Below are positions 8,447 to 16,901 of a DNA stretch of 34,507 bases, one piece after another. The position numbers were made by a program, and so were the translations under genes. The DNA comes from Paraburkholderia sp. (GTDB lineage Bacteria > Pseudomonadota > Gammaproteobacteria > Burkholderiales > Burkholderiaceae), in the NCBI RefSeq assembly GCF_026225065.1, contig NZ_JAMFSB010000042.1, forward strand, positions 1-34,507, given 5' to 3'. Each line of letters starts with the position of its first letter. The stretch's first letter is position 1. The notes beneath the pieces are model-generated. The model was not told the origin of the DNA, searched no databases, and was given only the letters and a program-made list of their open reading frames with translations.

Positions 8447-8920
8447 ATGGCTGAATCTGCTAAAAATTCTTCTACACCGGCGAAAACGATCGGTAGAAAA
8501 CCCGGCGCGAAAACCGATGCCCAGGTCCGCAACAAAGCCGGCGCCAAGGCCGACGCTCAGGTCCGCAACAAGGCACGGCCCGAGGTTCGCTTCCGGATGC
8601 GCATTCGCAAGGGCGAGACCGTCGCACTTGGACCGGGCAAAGTCGAACTGCTCGAGGCGGTGCGCGAACATGGCTCGATCTCGGCCGCGGCACGCAGCCT
8701 CGATATGTCGTACCGGCGCGCATGGCTGCTGATCGACGAACTGAACCGGTCGCTGAAGTCGCCCGCAACGGTTTCGGAGCAGGGCGGCCAAAGCGGTGGC
8801 GGTTGTGTCCTCACCGAGGTCGGCGAGAGCATCGTGCGCCTCTATCGCGATGTCGAAGCGCAAGCCGAAAAGGCCTGCGCCACACAGATCGGCGATCTGA
8901 TCCGGTTGATGCGACTCTGA
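8447..8920 (+). CDS. Short ModE-type transcriptional regulator (HTH domain only)
   Basis: A 157-residue protein whose core, GPGKVELLEAVREHGSISAAARSLDMSYRRAWLLIDELN followed by GGCVLTEVGESIVRLYRDVE, is the winged helix-turn-helix of ModE. E. coli ModE is about 260 residues and senses molybdate through C-terminal Mop domains; none are present here, so molybdate sensing must differ or reside in a partner. The N-terminal 45 residues form a Lys/Ala-rich tail with a 12-residue tandem repeat, GAKxDAQVRNKA (DNA 8504-8539 and 8540-8575). Starts at TTG 8381 and ATG 8435 are also in frame; 8447 was taken because the upstream stretch looks non-coding. It follows the NifQ-like gene by 75 bases and is the obvious candidate to bind the 24-nt boxes in this locus. 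Confidence 0.82.
   Translation: MAESAKNSSTPAKTIGRKPGAKTDAQVRNKAGAKADAQVRNKARPEVRFRMRIRKGETVALGPGKVELLEAVREHGSISAAARSLDMSYRRAWLLIDELNRSLKSPATVSEQGGQSGGGCVLTEVGESIVRLYRDVEAQAEKACATQIGDLIRLMRL
8504..8575 (+). repeat. 36-bp tandem repeat in the ModE-type gene
   Basis: Two adjacent in-frame 36-bp units encode GAKTDAQVRNKA and GAKADAQVRNKA. Synonymous third positions differ between the copies, so the protein sequence rather than the DNA has been kept. The result is a basic flexible tail ahead of the DNA-binding domain. Confidence 0.8.
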
Positions 8921-8983
8921 ATTGCCGAATTGCCGTAGCGTCTTGCGTGGGTCGCCAGCTAACGCGCTCCAGCCAACGCATCT

Positions 8984-10339
8984 TCAGCCGTGCCGCAGGC
9001 AAAACGCCGAGGGCGGACGTGAGCTCGGCGCCGCGCTTTGCAGGTCACTGCGGTCGGTATGCAGACGCGTAATCAGGTCGATGAAACTGGCAACGCTCGC
9101 CGTTCGCAGCGGGTGATAGTCCACCTGATGACGCTCGCACACGCGCTTGAGCATGTTCATCGAGTCGTGATCGATGCAATCCACCGGAAACACCACGAGG
9201 TCGGCACCCGGCAATGCCGCGGCGAGCAGACCCTTGCGATCTTCCACCCCACCGTCGTGCACGACGAGTTCGCCACCTGCGGAGCTCACCAGCGCCTTGA
9301 GCGCAGTATTCGAGCCCGGCCGCCCGCCCACGTACACCACGCGTTTGCCTTGTACGCCGGCAAGTCCCGCGCGACGCGTGTCCGGTTCATCAAGCGCGTC
9401 GAGCGTTGCCCGCTCCAGCGCGTGACATTCCGACTGCACAGCCTTCAGCAACGCCAGCGCCTGATCGCGGCTCTCGCGTAGCGCCTCGGCCGTTCCTTGT
9501 TCCTGCAGCGCGCGCTGTTCCGCGGCCTCCCGGCGGCTGGTGTGCAGCGCGAGACGCTCGTTGGCTTCGGCAAGTTTCTCCTGCAGCGCTTTGACTTCTT
9601 CCGCGAGACTGGCGGTATCGACGGGTAGTTGGGGGCGTGCTTGCGCGGTCAGTTTGACAACCTGTTCGCTCAGTTGCGCGACGGTTGCGTCCCGCTGCGT
9701 GCTGATCTCGTGCAGACGATTCTGTTGCCGCTCCACCTTGTCGCGAAGCTCGGCGTTCTCTTCTTCAAGCGCCACCAGCCGGCGAATATCCGCGCGATTG
9801 GCCGCGCCCACCAGATGCGACAGCATGTGCAGTTCGCCGAAAGCCGCCTGGCGCACCGGCATCGTCGCATAGGGATGGGTCATTAGCGCCCAGTAGGCGG
9901 GCGGAATGTCGCCGTTCTTGAGCGACTCGTTCCAGAGCGCGAGCAGCGCCTCTTCGTCGCGCGCCTGATCGAAGCGCCGGACCGCGCCGGCATAGCGTTC
10001 GTCGAGCGCCTTGTGCAGCGCCTTGCTGCCTGCGCCGCCCGCAATCGCGAGTTCGACCGCGGCATGGTGAATTTCGAGGTCGCTCGCGTGCTGACGGTCG
10101 AGAGCAGTGAATTTGGGTACCAGCTTGCGCAATTCGTGCGTCGTGAGGCAGGTGCCAATCACGGAGCAATGCAGATGCGGGTCCAGCTCAGTCAGCTTCG
10201 TGCGCCGTTTGGAGGTGGCGATCTGCCCGGGTGACGGCGGCGCGCAGCAGGCGTCGGCCACGCGCAGGCGGGCACCAGCGCCGTCGTTGGCATGGCTTGC
10301 GTCGGCAGTTCGGGCGAGGCGAAACGGGGGAGCTTGCAT
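8984..10339 (-). CDS. DUF2325 domain protein with long coiled coil
   Basis: A 451-residue protein with three parts. The N-terminal region (about 50-180) has conserved-looking Cys and His residues (HLHCSVIGTC with Cys58 and Cys64; GELHMLSHLVGAANRADIRRL). A long heptad-rich coiled coil covers about 185-310. The C-terminal DUF2325 domain (about 332-425) starts KRVVYVGGRPGSN and ends in LVVFPVDCIDHDSM. DUF2325 has no established biochemical role that I know of. A GAGG Shine-Dalgarno precedes the ATG at 10339. A ModE-box-like site with a left half identical to that of E. coli modA lies 87-110 bases upstream, tying this gene to the Mo locus. It converges with the ModE-type gene. A metal-binding or sensing role is an inference from context and the Cys/His content. 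Confidence 0.82.
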   Translation of the reverse strand: MQAPPFRLARTADASHANDGAGARLRVADACCAPPSPGQIATSKRRTKLTELDPHLHCSVIGTCLTTHELRKLVPKFTALDRQHASDLEIHHAAVELAIAGGAGSKALHKALDERYAGAVRRFDQARDEEALLALWNESLKNGDIPPAYWALMTHPYATMPVRQAAFGELHMLSHLVGAANRADIRRLVALEEENAELRDKVERQQNRLHEISTQRDATVAQLSEQVVKLTAQARPQLPVDTASLAEEVKALQEKLAEANERLALHTSRREAAEQRALQEQGTAEALRESRDQALALLKAVQSECHALERATLDALDEPDTRRAGLAGVQGKRVVYVGGRPGSNTALKALVSSAGGELVVHDGGVEDRKGLLAAALPGADLVVFPVDCIDHDSMNMLKRVCERHQVDYHPLRTASVASFIDLITRLHTDRSDLQSAAPSSRPPSAFCLRHG

Positions 10340-10425
10340 GATGACCTCGAATCCGGTTCCGGTGTCAGGGCTCGCTGGCGAAGTTCACCGGTTGATGTCG
10401 AGTCCGCCACCTTCAGTTTCTGTAT

Positions 10426-10449
10426 CGAAATATACCATCGAATATAACG
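10426..10449 (-). promoter_or_regulatory. ModE-box-like operator before the DUF2325 gene
   Basis: On the minus strand this reads CGTTATATT-N6-TATATTTCG, 24 nt, the same length as the sites at 6850 and 6977. Its half-site CGTTATATT equals the half-site I recall from the E. coli modA operator. The two halves match as an inverted repeat at six of nine positions, and TATATT could double as a -10. It lies between the helical-protein gene and the DUF2325 gene. Confidence 0.5.
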
Positions 10450-10485
10450 GTGGGCGTCTGACGGGCGGCCTGACAGGGCGTCGTC

Positions 10486-10992
10486 TCAGTCTTCCGAAGA
10501 CGCGACTAAAGACACCCGAGCGTGCCGCTCCAGCACATGCTCGACGCACAAGCCGACGAAGGTCGCATCGAGCCGCTCGAGCGCAACGGCGACTTTGCGC
10601 AGCGCGGCGTGGTCGTTGCTGTAGGTGTCGGAGAAAATCGCGTCGCGCAGTTGCTCGGCCGAACGGGCTTCCTCGATCGCGGCCCTGAGTTCATCGAGGC
10701 GGCCAAATTTGCTCGTCTTGGCTTGCTCACCGAGGACGGCGAGAAGCTGGCTAAAGGAGTGCGAGCCCGACTTGCCAGCCGCGAGAAAACTGCCCTGGCC
10801 GTCGGCGAACATCTGTACGAAGCGCAATACGCTGCCGTAGAGACGCCTGAAGGCATCGACGACATCGCGGATCAACTCGGCGCGCCCGCGATCAGTCGCG
10901 GATTTCAACGCCGTGATCGTGGTTGAAAAGCTTTTCGCGGTCCGGCCGAGGCGTTCCGGTGATTCTGACAGGGTGGATCGACTGCGCTCCAA
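10486..10992 (-). CDS. Helical protein of unknown function
   Basis: A 168-residue, mostly alpha-helical soluble protein that I do not recognise. Coding character is good: even charge distribution and amphipathic helices (for example AELIRDVVDAFRRLYGSVLRFVQMF and FGRLDELRAAIEEARSAEQLRDAIF). There is no signal peptide or membrane segment. The only start that keeps the whole frame is TTG at 10992, supported by GGAG six bases upstream (minus strand of 10999-11002). It lies upstream of the DUF2325 gene on the same strand, separated by 146 bases that contain a ModE-box-like site, so the two may be only partly co-transcribed. Confidence 0.6.
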   Translation of the reverse strand: MERSRSTLSESPERLGRTAKSFSTTITALKSATDRGRAELIRDVVDAFRRLYGSVLRFVQMFADGQGSFLAAGKSGSHSFSQLLAVLGEQAKTSKFGRLDELRAAIEEARSAEQLRDAIFSDTYSNDHAALRKVAVALERLDATFVGLCVEHVLERHARVSLVASSED

Positions 10993-11103
10993 TCTTGGCT
11001 CCAGGTTGCAGGTTACGGTTTGTGGTGCAGCGGTTGGCGGGCGTGTTGAGTTCAGGACCAGTCGGGTACGCGCACCATTCGCTACCTACCGTTGTATTCC
11101 GTA

Positions 11104-11131
11104 GGATATAACGAATGTCGCGACGATATCC
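11104..11131. repeat. Inverted repeat GGATAT-N16-ATATCC
   Basis: GGATAT at 11104-11109 and ATATCC at 11126-11131 form an inverted repeat with inner matches, in the AT-rich region between the helical-protein gene and the exporter. It could be an operator for the short frame at 11161 or for the exporter. Short and untested. Confidence 0.3.
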
Positions 11132-11160
11132 AGTTCTTCGACCGTCCGCGAGGAGCACAG

Positions 11161-11268
11161 ATGTCTGGCAACCTTGGCGATACAGTAGATATGACGCAGA
11201 TCGAATTGTTGCCTGTATTATCAAATGAGTTAATTATTCTGTCAGTCTATGGCAATGACAGGAAATAG
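11161..11268 (+). CDS. Possible 35-residue small protein
   Basis: A 35-residue frame (starts MSGNLGDTVD, ends VYGNDRK) with a good AGGAG at 11151-11155, five bases before the ATG. It resembles no family I know. It is more AT-rich than neighbouring genes and contains an inverted repeat, CTGTCA at 11239-11244 with TGACAG at 11256-11261. The rest of 10993-11337 holds nothing else I can name. It may be a real small protein, a leader peptide for the exporter 69 bases downstream, or chance. Confidence 0.25.
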   Translation: MSGNLGDTVDMTQIELLPVLSNELIILSVYGNDRK

Positions 11269-11337
11269 CTGCGCGGCTACGATGGGTCCGTCTAGCGTTA
11301 CTCAAGCTATCGATCCACCTTATCGGCCCCTAAGCCT

Positions 11338-12957
11338 ATGTCCCAGACTCGTGACGCGCTGCGTCCTAAAACAGCCAATAATTCAGTCTCGCCTGCGCCG
11401 GCGCACATCCCCCGCAACCCGCGCTTCGTGCTGGCTACAACCTCCGCAATCTGCGCGCTGATCGTGCTCGACACCAATGTGGTCGCGGTCTCGCTACCGT
11501 CGATTGCCCGCTCGTTTCACGCAAGCTTTGCCGATGTGGAATGGGTCGTCAGCGCCTATATGGTGGCCTTCGCGGCGTGCCTTCTTCCGGCGGGCGGCCT
11601 GGCCGACCGGTTCGGTCGAAAACGCATGCTGCTGCTTGGGCTCGCCGTGTTCTTTCTGGCGTCGCTCGGCTGCGGCCTCGCGCCGTCGGCATTGCTGCTG
11701 AATGTTGCCCGGGCGGTCAAGGGCGTCGGTGCGGCGATGCTGGTGACCGCAGCGCTCGCCGTGATCGCCAATACGTTTCACGAGGGTCCCGAGCGCGTGC
11801 GTGCCTGGGCGGTGTGGGGCACCTGCATGGGACTGGCGACGACCGTGGCGCCGCTGGTGGGCGGCGTCATTACGCAATGGCTCGGCTGGCGCTGGATCTT
11901 TCTGCTGAATCTGCCGGTCTGCACGGTGCTGATTGTGTGCGCGTGGCATGCGATCCAGGACTCGCGCAACCCCGAAGCCGGACCTATCGATGTAGCGGGC
12001 AGCGCGTTGTTCGGTGTCGGCTTGGCGGTGGCTATCTGGGCCCTGATCGAGGCGCCGTCGGCAGGGTGGGCGAGCGGCTCGACTGGCGTGAAGCTATCGG
12101 CGGCGGCACTGATGTTTGCGGCCTTCGTCCAACTACAGCGCGTGCGCCAGCATGCGATGGTGGACCTTGCGCTGTTCCGCCAGTCGCGCTTCGTGGCCGC
12201 GGTCCTCGCTATGTTCGGTTATGCGGCGTGCGCGCAGGTCATGATGACTTTTCTGCCGCTTTATCTGCAGAACGCCTTTGGCCTGCCGGCCATCGCGGCG
12301 GGCGTGGGCATGCTGCCGTTTGCGCTTGCGATGGTGGTGGGGCCGTATGTCGGCGCGGTGTTGTCCCGGCGTCTCTCGGCTATGGCGATGCTCAGCACGG
12401 GCCTGCTGTTGATCGGCGCCGGCAATCTTCTAACGGCTCTGGTTGCGGGCGAGGCGCGTTATGGCCTGGTGGCGATCGGCATGGTGGTGACGGGGCTCGG
12501 CGCGGGCGTCCTCAACGGCGACACGCAAAAGGCCATTATGGGGTGCGTTCCGCCGAACCGTACCGGCATGGCGTCAGGTATCAGCACAACCACGCGCTTT
12601 ACGGCCATCGTGACATCGGTCGGCGTGCTCGGTGCCGTGCTGGAGGCGCGCACCCAGTCCGCGTTCTATGCGCGGCCCGAGCTAACCCCGGCGCTTAGAA
12701 GCACACTCGATGCGAGCTTCCTGTCTCGCGTATTGGCCGGTGACGCGGCAGAGGCGAGCGCACACCTGCCGTCCGCGATGCGCGCGTCGCTCACCGCCGC
12801 CGTTCATGCTAGCTTTGCCAGCGGTTTTGCTGCGGCGCTGTATGTTGCTGCAGCGATTGCGGCGGTGATCGCGTTGGCGGTGCACTTGCTGGCGGGTCGA
12901 GCAAGCCGTGCGGTGGCGGGTCGGATTGGCGGCCACAACGCTCAGGCTGGCAGCTAA
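11338..12957 (+). CDS. DHA2-family MFS drug exporter (EmrB/QacA-like)
   Basis: A 539-residue major facilitator of the 14-helix DHA2 type. Visible marks are ALIVLDTNVVAVSLPSIARSF in helix 1 (the D..VV..ALP pattern of drug:H+ antiporters), motif A GGLADRFGRKR between helices 2 and 3, and the P-G-rich helix 5 region APLVGGVITQWLGWRWIFLLNLP. These proton-driven pumps export hydrophobic drugs, dyes or metabolites across the inner membrane. No membrane-fusion (EmrA) or regulator gene is adjacent. No good Shine-Dalgarno precedes the ATG. The C-terminal 40 residues are Ala-rich and hydrophobic. Substrate unknown. Confidence 0.9.
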   Translation: MSQTRDALRPKTANNSVSPAPAHIPRNPRFVLATTSAICALIVLDTNVVAVSLPSIARSFHASFADVEWVVSAYMVAFAACLLPAGGLADRFGRKRMLLLGLAVFFLASLGCGLAPSALLLNVARAVKGVGAAMLVTAALAVIANTFHEGPERVRAWAVWGTCMGLATTVAPLVGGVITQWLGWRWIFLLNLPVCTVLIVCAWHAIQDSRNPEAGPIDVAGSALFGVGLAVAIWALIEAPSAGWASGSTGVKLSAAALMFAAFVQLQRVRQHAMVDLALFRQSRFVAAVLAMFGYAACAQVMMTFLPLYLQNAFGLPAIAAGVGMLPFALAMVVGPYVGAVLSRRLSAMAMLSTGLLLIGAGNLLTALVAGEARYGLVAIGMVVTGLGAGVLNGDTQKAIMGCVPPNRTGMASGISTTTRFTAIVTSVGVLGAVLEARTQSAFYARPELTPALRSTLDASFLSRVLAGDAAEASAHLPSAMRASLTAAVHASFASGFAAALYVAAAIAAVIALAVHLLAGRASRAVAGRIGGHNAQAGS

Positions 12958-13063
12958 CCGCGAGTCTTGCCGAGGGCAATGACCCAAGACCCGGAGGCCG
13001 CGGCGGTTTGAATGGCACAATACGATACGAACGCTGCGGTTCGTTCGCGCGTGACAGGCTCAG

Positions 13064-13223
13064 TTGCGCCGTAGCCGGACTCGCAGTGCTTGCGCGTACC
13101 TTCGCGCTGGTGTTCACGATTCTGAAGTTCGCGGGCGTGGCGTATCTGCTGTTTCTCGCGTTTGCCAACCGCGCAAGTGCGACGGTGATGGCCGGTGCGG
13201 CTGCGGCGATTGCAACTCGCTAG
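13064..13223 (+). pseudogene. LysE/RhtB exporter remnant with internal deletion
   Basis: The frame SCAVAGLAVLARTFALVFTILKFAGVAYLLFLAF is the second-to-third helix region of LysE/RhtB amino-acid exporters (family pattern: ..LLARSPALFTVLKLLGAAYLLYLG). It is followed at once by ATVMAGAAAAIATR, which resembles the family's C-terminal helix. The start, the central MLNPKA region and most helices are missing, so this is a decayed copy with a large internal deletion. The open frame extends upstream to 13008 without LysE similarity. The remaining part of 12958-13353 holds no other gene I can see. Confidence 0.6.
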
Positions 13224-13353
13224 CTCGGTCGCTCCGACGTTTTTCAAACGCCGGGTTTAAACGCTCGCGTGTTTTTCTTTCCGCGACACGCGTGACTTCC
13301 AAGGCGCGGCTCGTACAGACTCCAATCCGTCTAAAGCGGGAACAATACTAACG

Positions 13354-13833
13354 ATGAGTCATCCCAACACCAACAGCGAGTTGATCGAGCGTTTCTACGA
13401 AGCTTTCCAGAAGCGCGACGCCGAAGCGATGGGCGCATGCTACGCCGACGATGTCGTCTTCAGCGACCCGGCTTTCGGCGAGCTGCGCGGCGAGCAGGCG
13501 CGCGATATGTGGCGCATGCTGGTCGCGCGGGCGCAGGATTTTTCCCTGACGTTCGACGCCGTCACCGCCGACGAGCGTACCGGCCGTGCCCACTGGGTGG
13601 CGCGTTATCTTTTCAGTCAGACTGGCCGCAAGGTGGAGAACCGGATTCAGGCGCAATTCGTGTTTCGGGACGGACGCATCGTCGAGCATCGCGACAGCTT
13701 CGATCTTTGGCGCTGGTCGCGGCAGGCGTTGGGGCTCAAGGGCGCCTTGCTCGGCTGGACGCCCTTCGTGCAAGGGGCGATACGGGCGCAGGCGAGGAAA
13801 GGCCTCGATGCTTATCGGAGCAAGCGCGGTTGA
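13354..13833 (+). CDS. SnoaL-like / NTF2-fold family protein
   Basis: A 159-residue protein beginning with the classic SnoaL/NTF2-like pattern: LIERFYEAFQKRDAEAMGACYADDVVFSDPAFGELRGEQARDMWRML, then beta strands ending in FVFRDGRIVEHRDSFDLWRWSRQALG. The fold makes a small cone-shaped pocket used by polyketide cyclases, isomerases and many binding proteins, so function cannot be assigned. The family commonly ends near residue 130; here about 30 extra residues form a basic C-terminal helix. No strong Shine-Dalgarno is visible. Probably a single gene. Confidence 0.85.
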   Translation: MSHPNTNSELIERFYEAFQKRDAEAMGACYADDVVFSDPAFGELRGEQARDMWRMLVARAQDFSLTFDAVTADERTGRAHWVARYLFSQTGRKVENRIQAQFVFRDGRIVEHRDSFDLWRWSRQALGLKGALLGWTPFVQGAIRAQARKGLDAYRSKRG

Positions 13834-13999
13834 GTCCAGGTACGACGTTGACCATACGCTGAAAGGCTTGGCCATCCGGCCTACTTGCGCGAGATTGGCG
13901 GGATGATGCAGTATCTCGTTGAGAGGGAGCGTTGCGTGTGGGTGGAAATTTGCCGCCTGCCCGCGCGCCCAACGAACAACGCCAAGGGGACGAATACTT

Positions 14000-14998
14000 A
14001 TGCCTGTCGTGGATGCGGCCTGGGAAGATTGGCTGGCCACCAATGCGAAGCGTGGCTGCACCCTGGATTCCATGGTCGCGGCCATGATGGGGGCGGGTTT
14101 CGATCAGTTCTCCGCTAGCACTGCGGTGCAGCACGCGGTGAGCGCGGCAAATGTTGGCGGTACGGCGACAGCAACGGCTGATCCGGTGGGTGCCGTTGGC
14201 CTGGCAAGCGGGCCGGGAGGAGCAAACGGCCCGAACAGCCCGAGTGCCTTCGGCTCCGCCGATCAGGCAAGAACACCGGGCGGCATCGCGGTAACCGCCG
14301 GCACCGAGGCGAGCCTCGTCAGAGCAGCGCCAGGCACGTATCAGTACGACGCATTACCCGTAGCAAGCAGCAACCTGATCCGCGCGTTCGATCGCGATGT
14401 GAAGGTGGTGATGCGTTGCGAGCGGCCACAAGTGGTCGTCTTTGCCGACGTGCTTTCGCCCGAAGAGTGCACCGAGATGATGGAGCGTTCTAGGCACCGT
14501 CTCAAACGTTCGACCACGGTCAATCCGGATACCGGGCAAGAAGACGTAATCCGCAACCGCACCAGCGAAGGTATCTGGTTTCAACGCGGCGAGGACGCGC
14601 TCATCGAGCGTCTCGACCAGCGGATTTCCAGCCTGATGAACTGGCCCGTGGAGAACGGCGAGGGCCTGCAGATTCTGCATTACAACACCAGCGGCGAATA
14701 CCGTCCGCATTTCGACTATTTTCCGCCTGATCAACCGGGTAGCGCGGTGCACACCGCACGCGGCGGCCAGCGGGTGGCGACGCTGATTGTTTATCTCAAC
14801 GATGTGCCGAATGGCGGCGAGACCATTTTCCCGGAGGCGGGTTTGTCGGTTACCGGCAGGCAGGGCGGGGCGGTGTACTTCCGTTACCTGAACGGTCAGC
14901 GGCAACTCGATCCGCTGACCTTGCACGGCGGCGCGCCCGTGCTGGGCGGCGACAAATGGATCATGACGAAGTGGATGCGGGAGCGGGAGTACGCTTAA
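14000..14998 (+). CDS. Prolyl-4-hydroxylase-type Fe(II)/2-oxoglutarate dioxygenase
   Basis: A 332-residue protein. The C-terminal half (about 140-330) is a P4Hc domain with the metal triad His237 and Asp239 in YRPHFDYF, His309 in LTLHGG, and the 2-oxoglutarate-binding Lys319 in GGDKWIMTKWMRE. NRTSEGIWFQRGED and VYLNDVPNGGETIFPEAG are standard family segments. The N-terminal 50 residues form a small helical domain (WEDWLATNAKRGCTLDSMVAAMMGAGF), joined by a low-complexity Gly/Ala/Ser linker (about 50-110). AAGGGG at 13984-13989 picks the ATG at 14000 over upstream frame extensions. It would hydroxylate a prolyl or similar residue in a protein or peptide; the substrate is unknown. It converges with leuA. 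Confidence 0.9.
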   Translation: MPVVDAAWEDWLATNAKRGCTLDSMVAAMMGAGFDQFSASTAVQHAVSAANVGGTATATADPVGAVGLASGPGGANGPNSPSAFGSADQARTPGGIAVTAGTEASLVRAAPGTYQYDALPVASSNLIRAFDRDVKVVMRCERPQVVVFADVLSPEECTEMMERSRHRLKRSTTVNPDTGQEDVIRNRTSEGIWFQRGEDALIERLDQRISSLMNWPVENGEGLQILHYNTSGEYRPHFDYFPPDQPGSAVHTARGGQRVATLIVYLNDVPNGGETIFPEAGLSVTGRQGGAVYFRYLNGQRQLDPLTLHGGAPVLGGDKWIMTKWMREREYA

Positions 14999-15046
14999 GA
15001 GACTCGTTTTACAAGCGGCGAGTGCGAGGCCCCGTCCCGCGTTTCT

Positions 15047-16783
15047 CTACCCCGCCTGCAACGCCTTGCTGCGCTCATCGCCCGCCACTTCGCGAAGCAC
15101 CGAATCGAAGAAATGCGCTTGTGCATCAGCATCCGAACGGGCGTATGCACGATTGATCCCGCTGATGACGGCGCGGATCGACGCGGTAATCAGATTCGCG
15201 TCGATGCCCACACCGAATGCACTTCCCACCACCTGCGCACCAGCCATCTCGGCAATCGCGATAGCCTTCGCATCCGCGCCCTGGGTGAGCGCACGTTCTT
15301 CGTAGTGCTGGATTCGCACAGGAGTGCGCAGTGCATGCATCAACGCGTCGAGCGGGCCGTTGCCTTCGCCTGCCAGCACCGTGCGCTTGCCCGCGATCTC
15401 CACCGTCAGCTTGATACGCTCGCGCCCGCCGTCTTCTGACAGCGCATGGCCAATGTAGCGCAGCGGCGTCTCGCCGCGCACGTATTCATCCTGGAACACT
15501 TCCCAGATCTGCTGTGCGGTGACTTCCTGACCACTATCGTCGGTGAGTTGCTGGACGGCCGAGCTGAAATCGACCTGCAGACGCCGCGGCAGCACGACCC
15601 CATGCGTCTGTTCGAGCAGATACGCAATGCCGCCCTTACCCGACTGGCTGTTGACGCGGATGATCGAATCGTAAGTGCGGCCCAGGTCGCGCGGATCGAT
15701 AGGCAGATACGGCATTTCCCACAGGCCCTCATCCTTCTGCACGGCGAAGCCTTTCTTGATCGCATCCTGGTGCGATCCCGAGAAGGCCGTGAACACCAGA
15801 TCGCCGACGTACGGATGACGCGGATGCACCGGCAATTGCGTGCATTCCTCGGCGGTGCGGGCAACTTCGTTGATGTGCGAAAAGTCGAGGCCGGGATCGA
15901 CACCCTGCGTGTAAAGGTTGATTGCAAGCGTCACGAGGTCGACGTTGCCGGTGCGCTCGCCGTTGCCGAAGAGGCATCCTTCGACGCGGTCGGCGCCGGC
16001 CATCACGGCCAGTTCAGCCGCGGCGACTGCGGTGCCGCGATCGTTGTGCGGGTGAACCGAAAGCAGCAGCGAGTCGCGTCGCGCGAGGTTGCGGTGCATC
16101 CATTCGATCTGGTCCGCGTAGAAGTTCGGCGTGCCGACTTCCACGGTGGCCGGCAGGTTGACGATCGCTTTGCGCTCGGGCGTCGGCTGCCAGACATCGA
16201 ACACGGCGTCGCACACTTCCTTGGCGAAATCGAGTTCGGTGGCGGTGAAGGTTTCCGGGCTGTACTGCAGTGTGAAAGCGGTCTCTGGGGTGGCATCCAC
16301 GAGACGCTGCATGGTGCGTGCCGCGTTCACGGCCAGCTGCTTGACACCGTTACGGTCGAGCCCAAACACGATCTTGCGGAATTCCGGCGCGGTGGCGTTA
16401 TACAGATGCACGATTGCGCGCGGCACGCCGCGCAGCGATTCGAAGGTGCGCTCGATCAGGTCGTCGCGCGCCTGGGTCAACACTTCGATCGTGACGTCAT
16501 CGGGAATGTGGCCGCCCTCAATCAGTTCGCGCACAAAATTGAAGTCGGTTTCGGACGCCGACGGGAACGCTACTTCGATCTCCTTGAAGCCGATCTGCAC
16601 CAGTGTCTTGAACATACGCATCTTGCGCTGCGCGTTCATCGGCTCGAACAGCGCCTGATTGCCGTCTCGCAGATCCGTGCTCATCCAGATCGGCGGATGC
16701 GTGATGGTGCGCGACGGCCACGTGCGATCCGGCAAGTTGACGGGGGTGAAGGGGCGGTACTTGGTAGCAGGATTTTTCAGCAT
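15047..16783 (-). CDS. leuA: 2-isopropylmalate synthase
   Basis: A 578-residue enzyme condensing 2-oxoisovalerate with acetyl-CoA, the first committed step of leucine synthesis. The N-terminal region carries [28 protein letters not shown] with Arg39 and Asp40 of the metal/active site; His244 and His246 lie in SVHPHNDRG, and [14 protein letters not shown] follows. The C-terminal third (from about 440) is the LeuA allosteric domain used for leucine feedback inhibition. Its length and the DRTWPSR start place it in the longer LeuA group (about 560-600) rather than the E. coli form (523). No other leu genes are adjacent. Upstream lies a leucine-rich leader peptide and attenuator-like hairpins, indicating control by charged tRNA-Leu. 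Confidence 0.96.
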   Translation of the reverse strand: MLKNPATKYRPFTPVNLPDRTWPSRTITHPPIWMSTDLRDGNQALFEPMNAQRKMRMFKTLVQIGFKEIEVAFPSASETDFNFVRELIEGGHIPDDVTIEVLTQARDDLIERTFESLRGVPRAIVHLYNATAPEFRKIVFGLDRNGVKQLAVNAARTMQRLVDATPETAFTLQYSPETFTATELDFAKEVCDAVFDVWQPTPERKAIVNLPATVEVGTPNFYADQIEWMHRNLARRDSLLLSVHPHNDRGTAVAAAELAVMAGADRVEGCLFGNGERTGNVDLVTLAINLYTQGVDPGLDFSHINEVARTAEECTQLPVHPRHPYVGDLVFTAFSGSHQDAIKKGFAVQKDEGLWEMPYLPIDPRDLGRTYDSIIRVNSQSGKGGIAYLLEQTHGVVLPRRLQVDFSSAVQQLTDDSGQEVTAQQIWEVFQDEYVRGETPLRYIGHALSEDGGRERIKLTVEIAGKRTVLAGEGNGPLDALMHALRTPVRIQHYEERALTQGADAKAIAIAEMAGAQVVGSAFGVGIDANLITASIRAVISGINRAYARSDADAQAHFFDSVLREVAGDERSKALQAG

Positions 16784-16837
16784 GATGGGCTCGTGGGTTC
16801 GAAAAACGGGGGACGCAAAGGAACGGGACGAAGCACG

Positions 16838-16860
16838 GCCGCCGGTTGGGCAACCGGGGC
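16838..16860 (-). terminator. Attenuator-type hairpin upstream of leuA
   Basis: CCGGTT at 16842-16847 pairs with AACCGG at 16852-16857, extended by GCC/GGC with one bulged base, between the leader peptide and leuA. Its 5' arm in the transcript contains CCCGGT, which can alternatively pair with ACCGGG inside the leader's own hairpin (16933-16950). This gives the usual 1:2, 2:3 and 3:4 arrangement of an amino-acid attenuator. A clean U-run does not follow directly, so termination may be Rho-assisted. Confidence 0.5.
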
Positions 16861-16901
16861 AAGGTCAGCAAAACTTGGGGATTAACTGCGCTTCAGATGC
16901 G

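Noticed and set aside
15446..16885. Long plus-strand frame (479 residues) opposite leuA
   Set aside because: Antisense shadow of the well-conserved leuA; composition is that of a reverse-complement frame with no domain.
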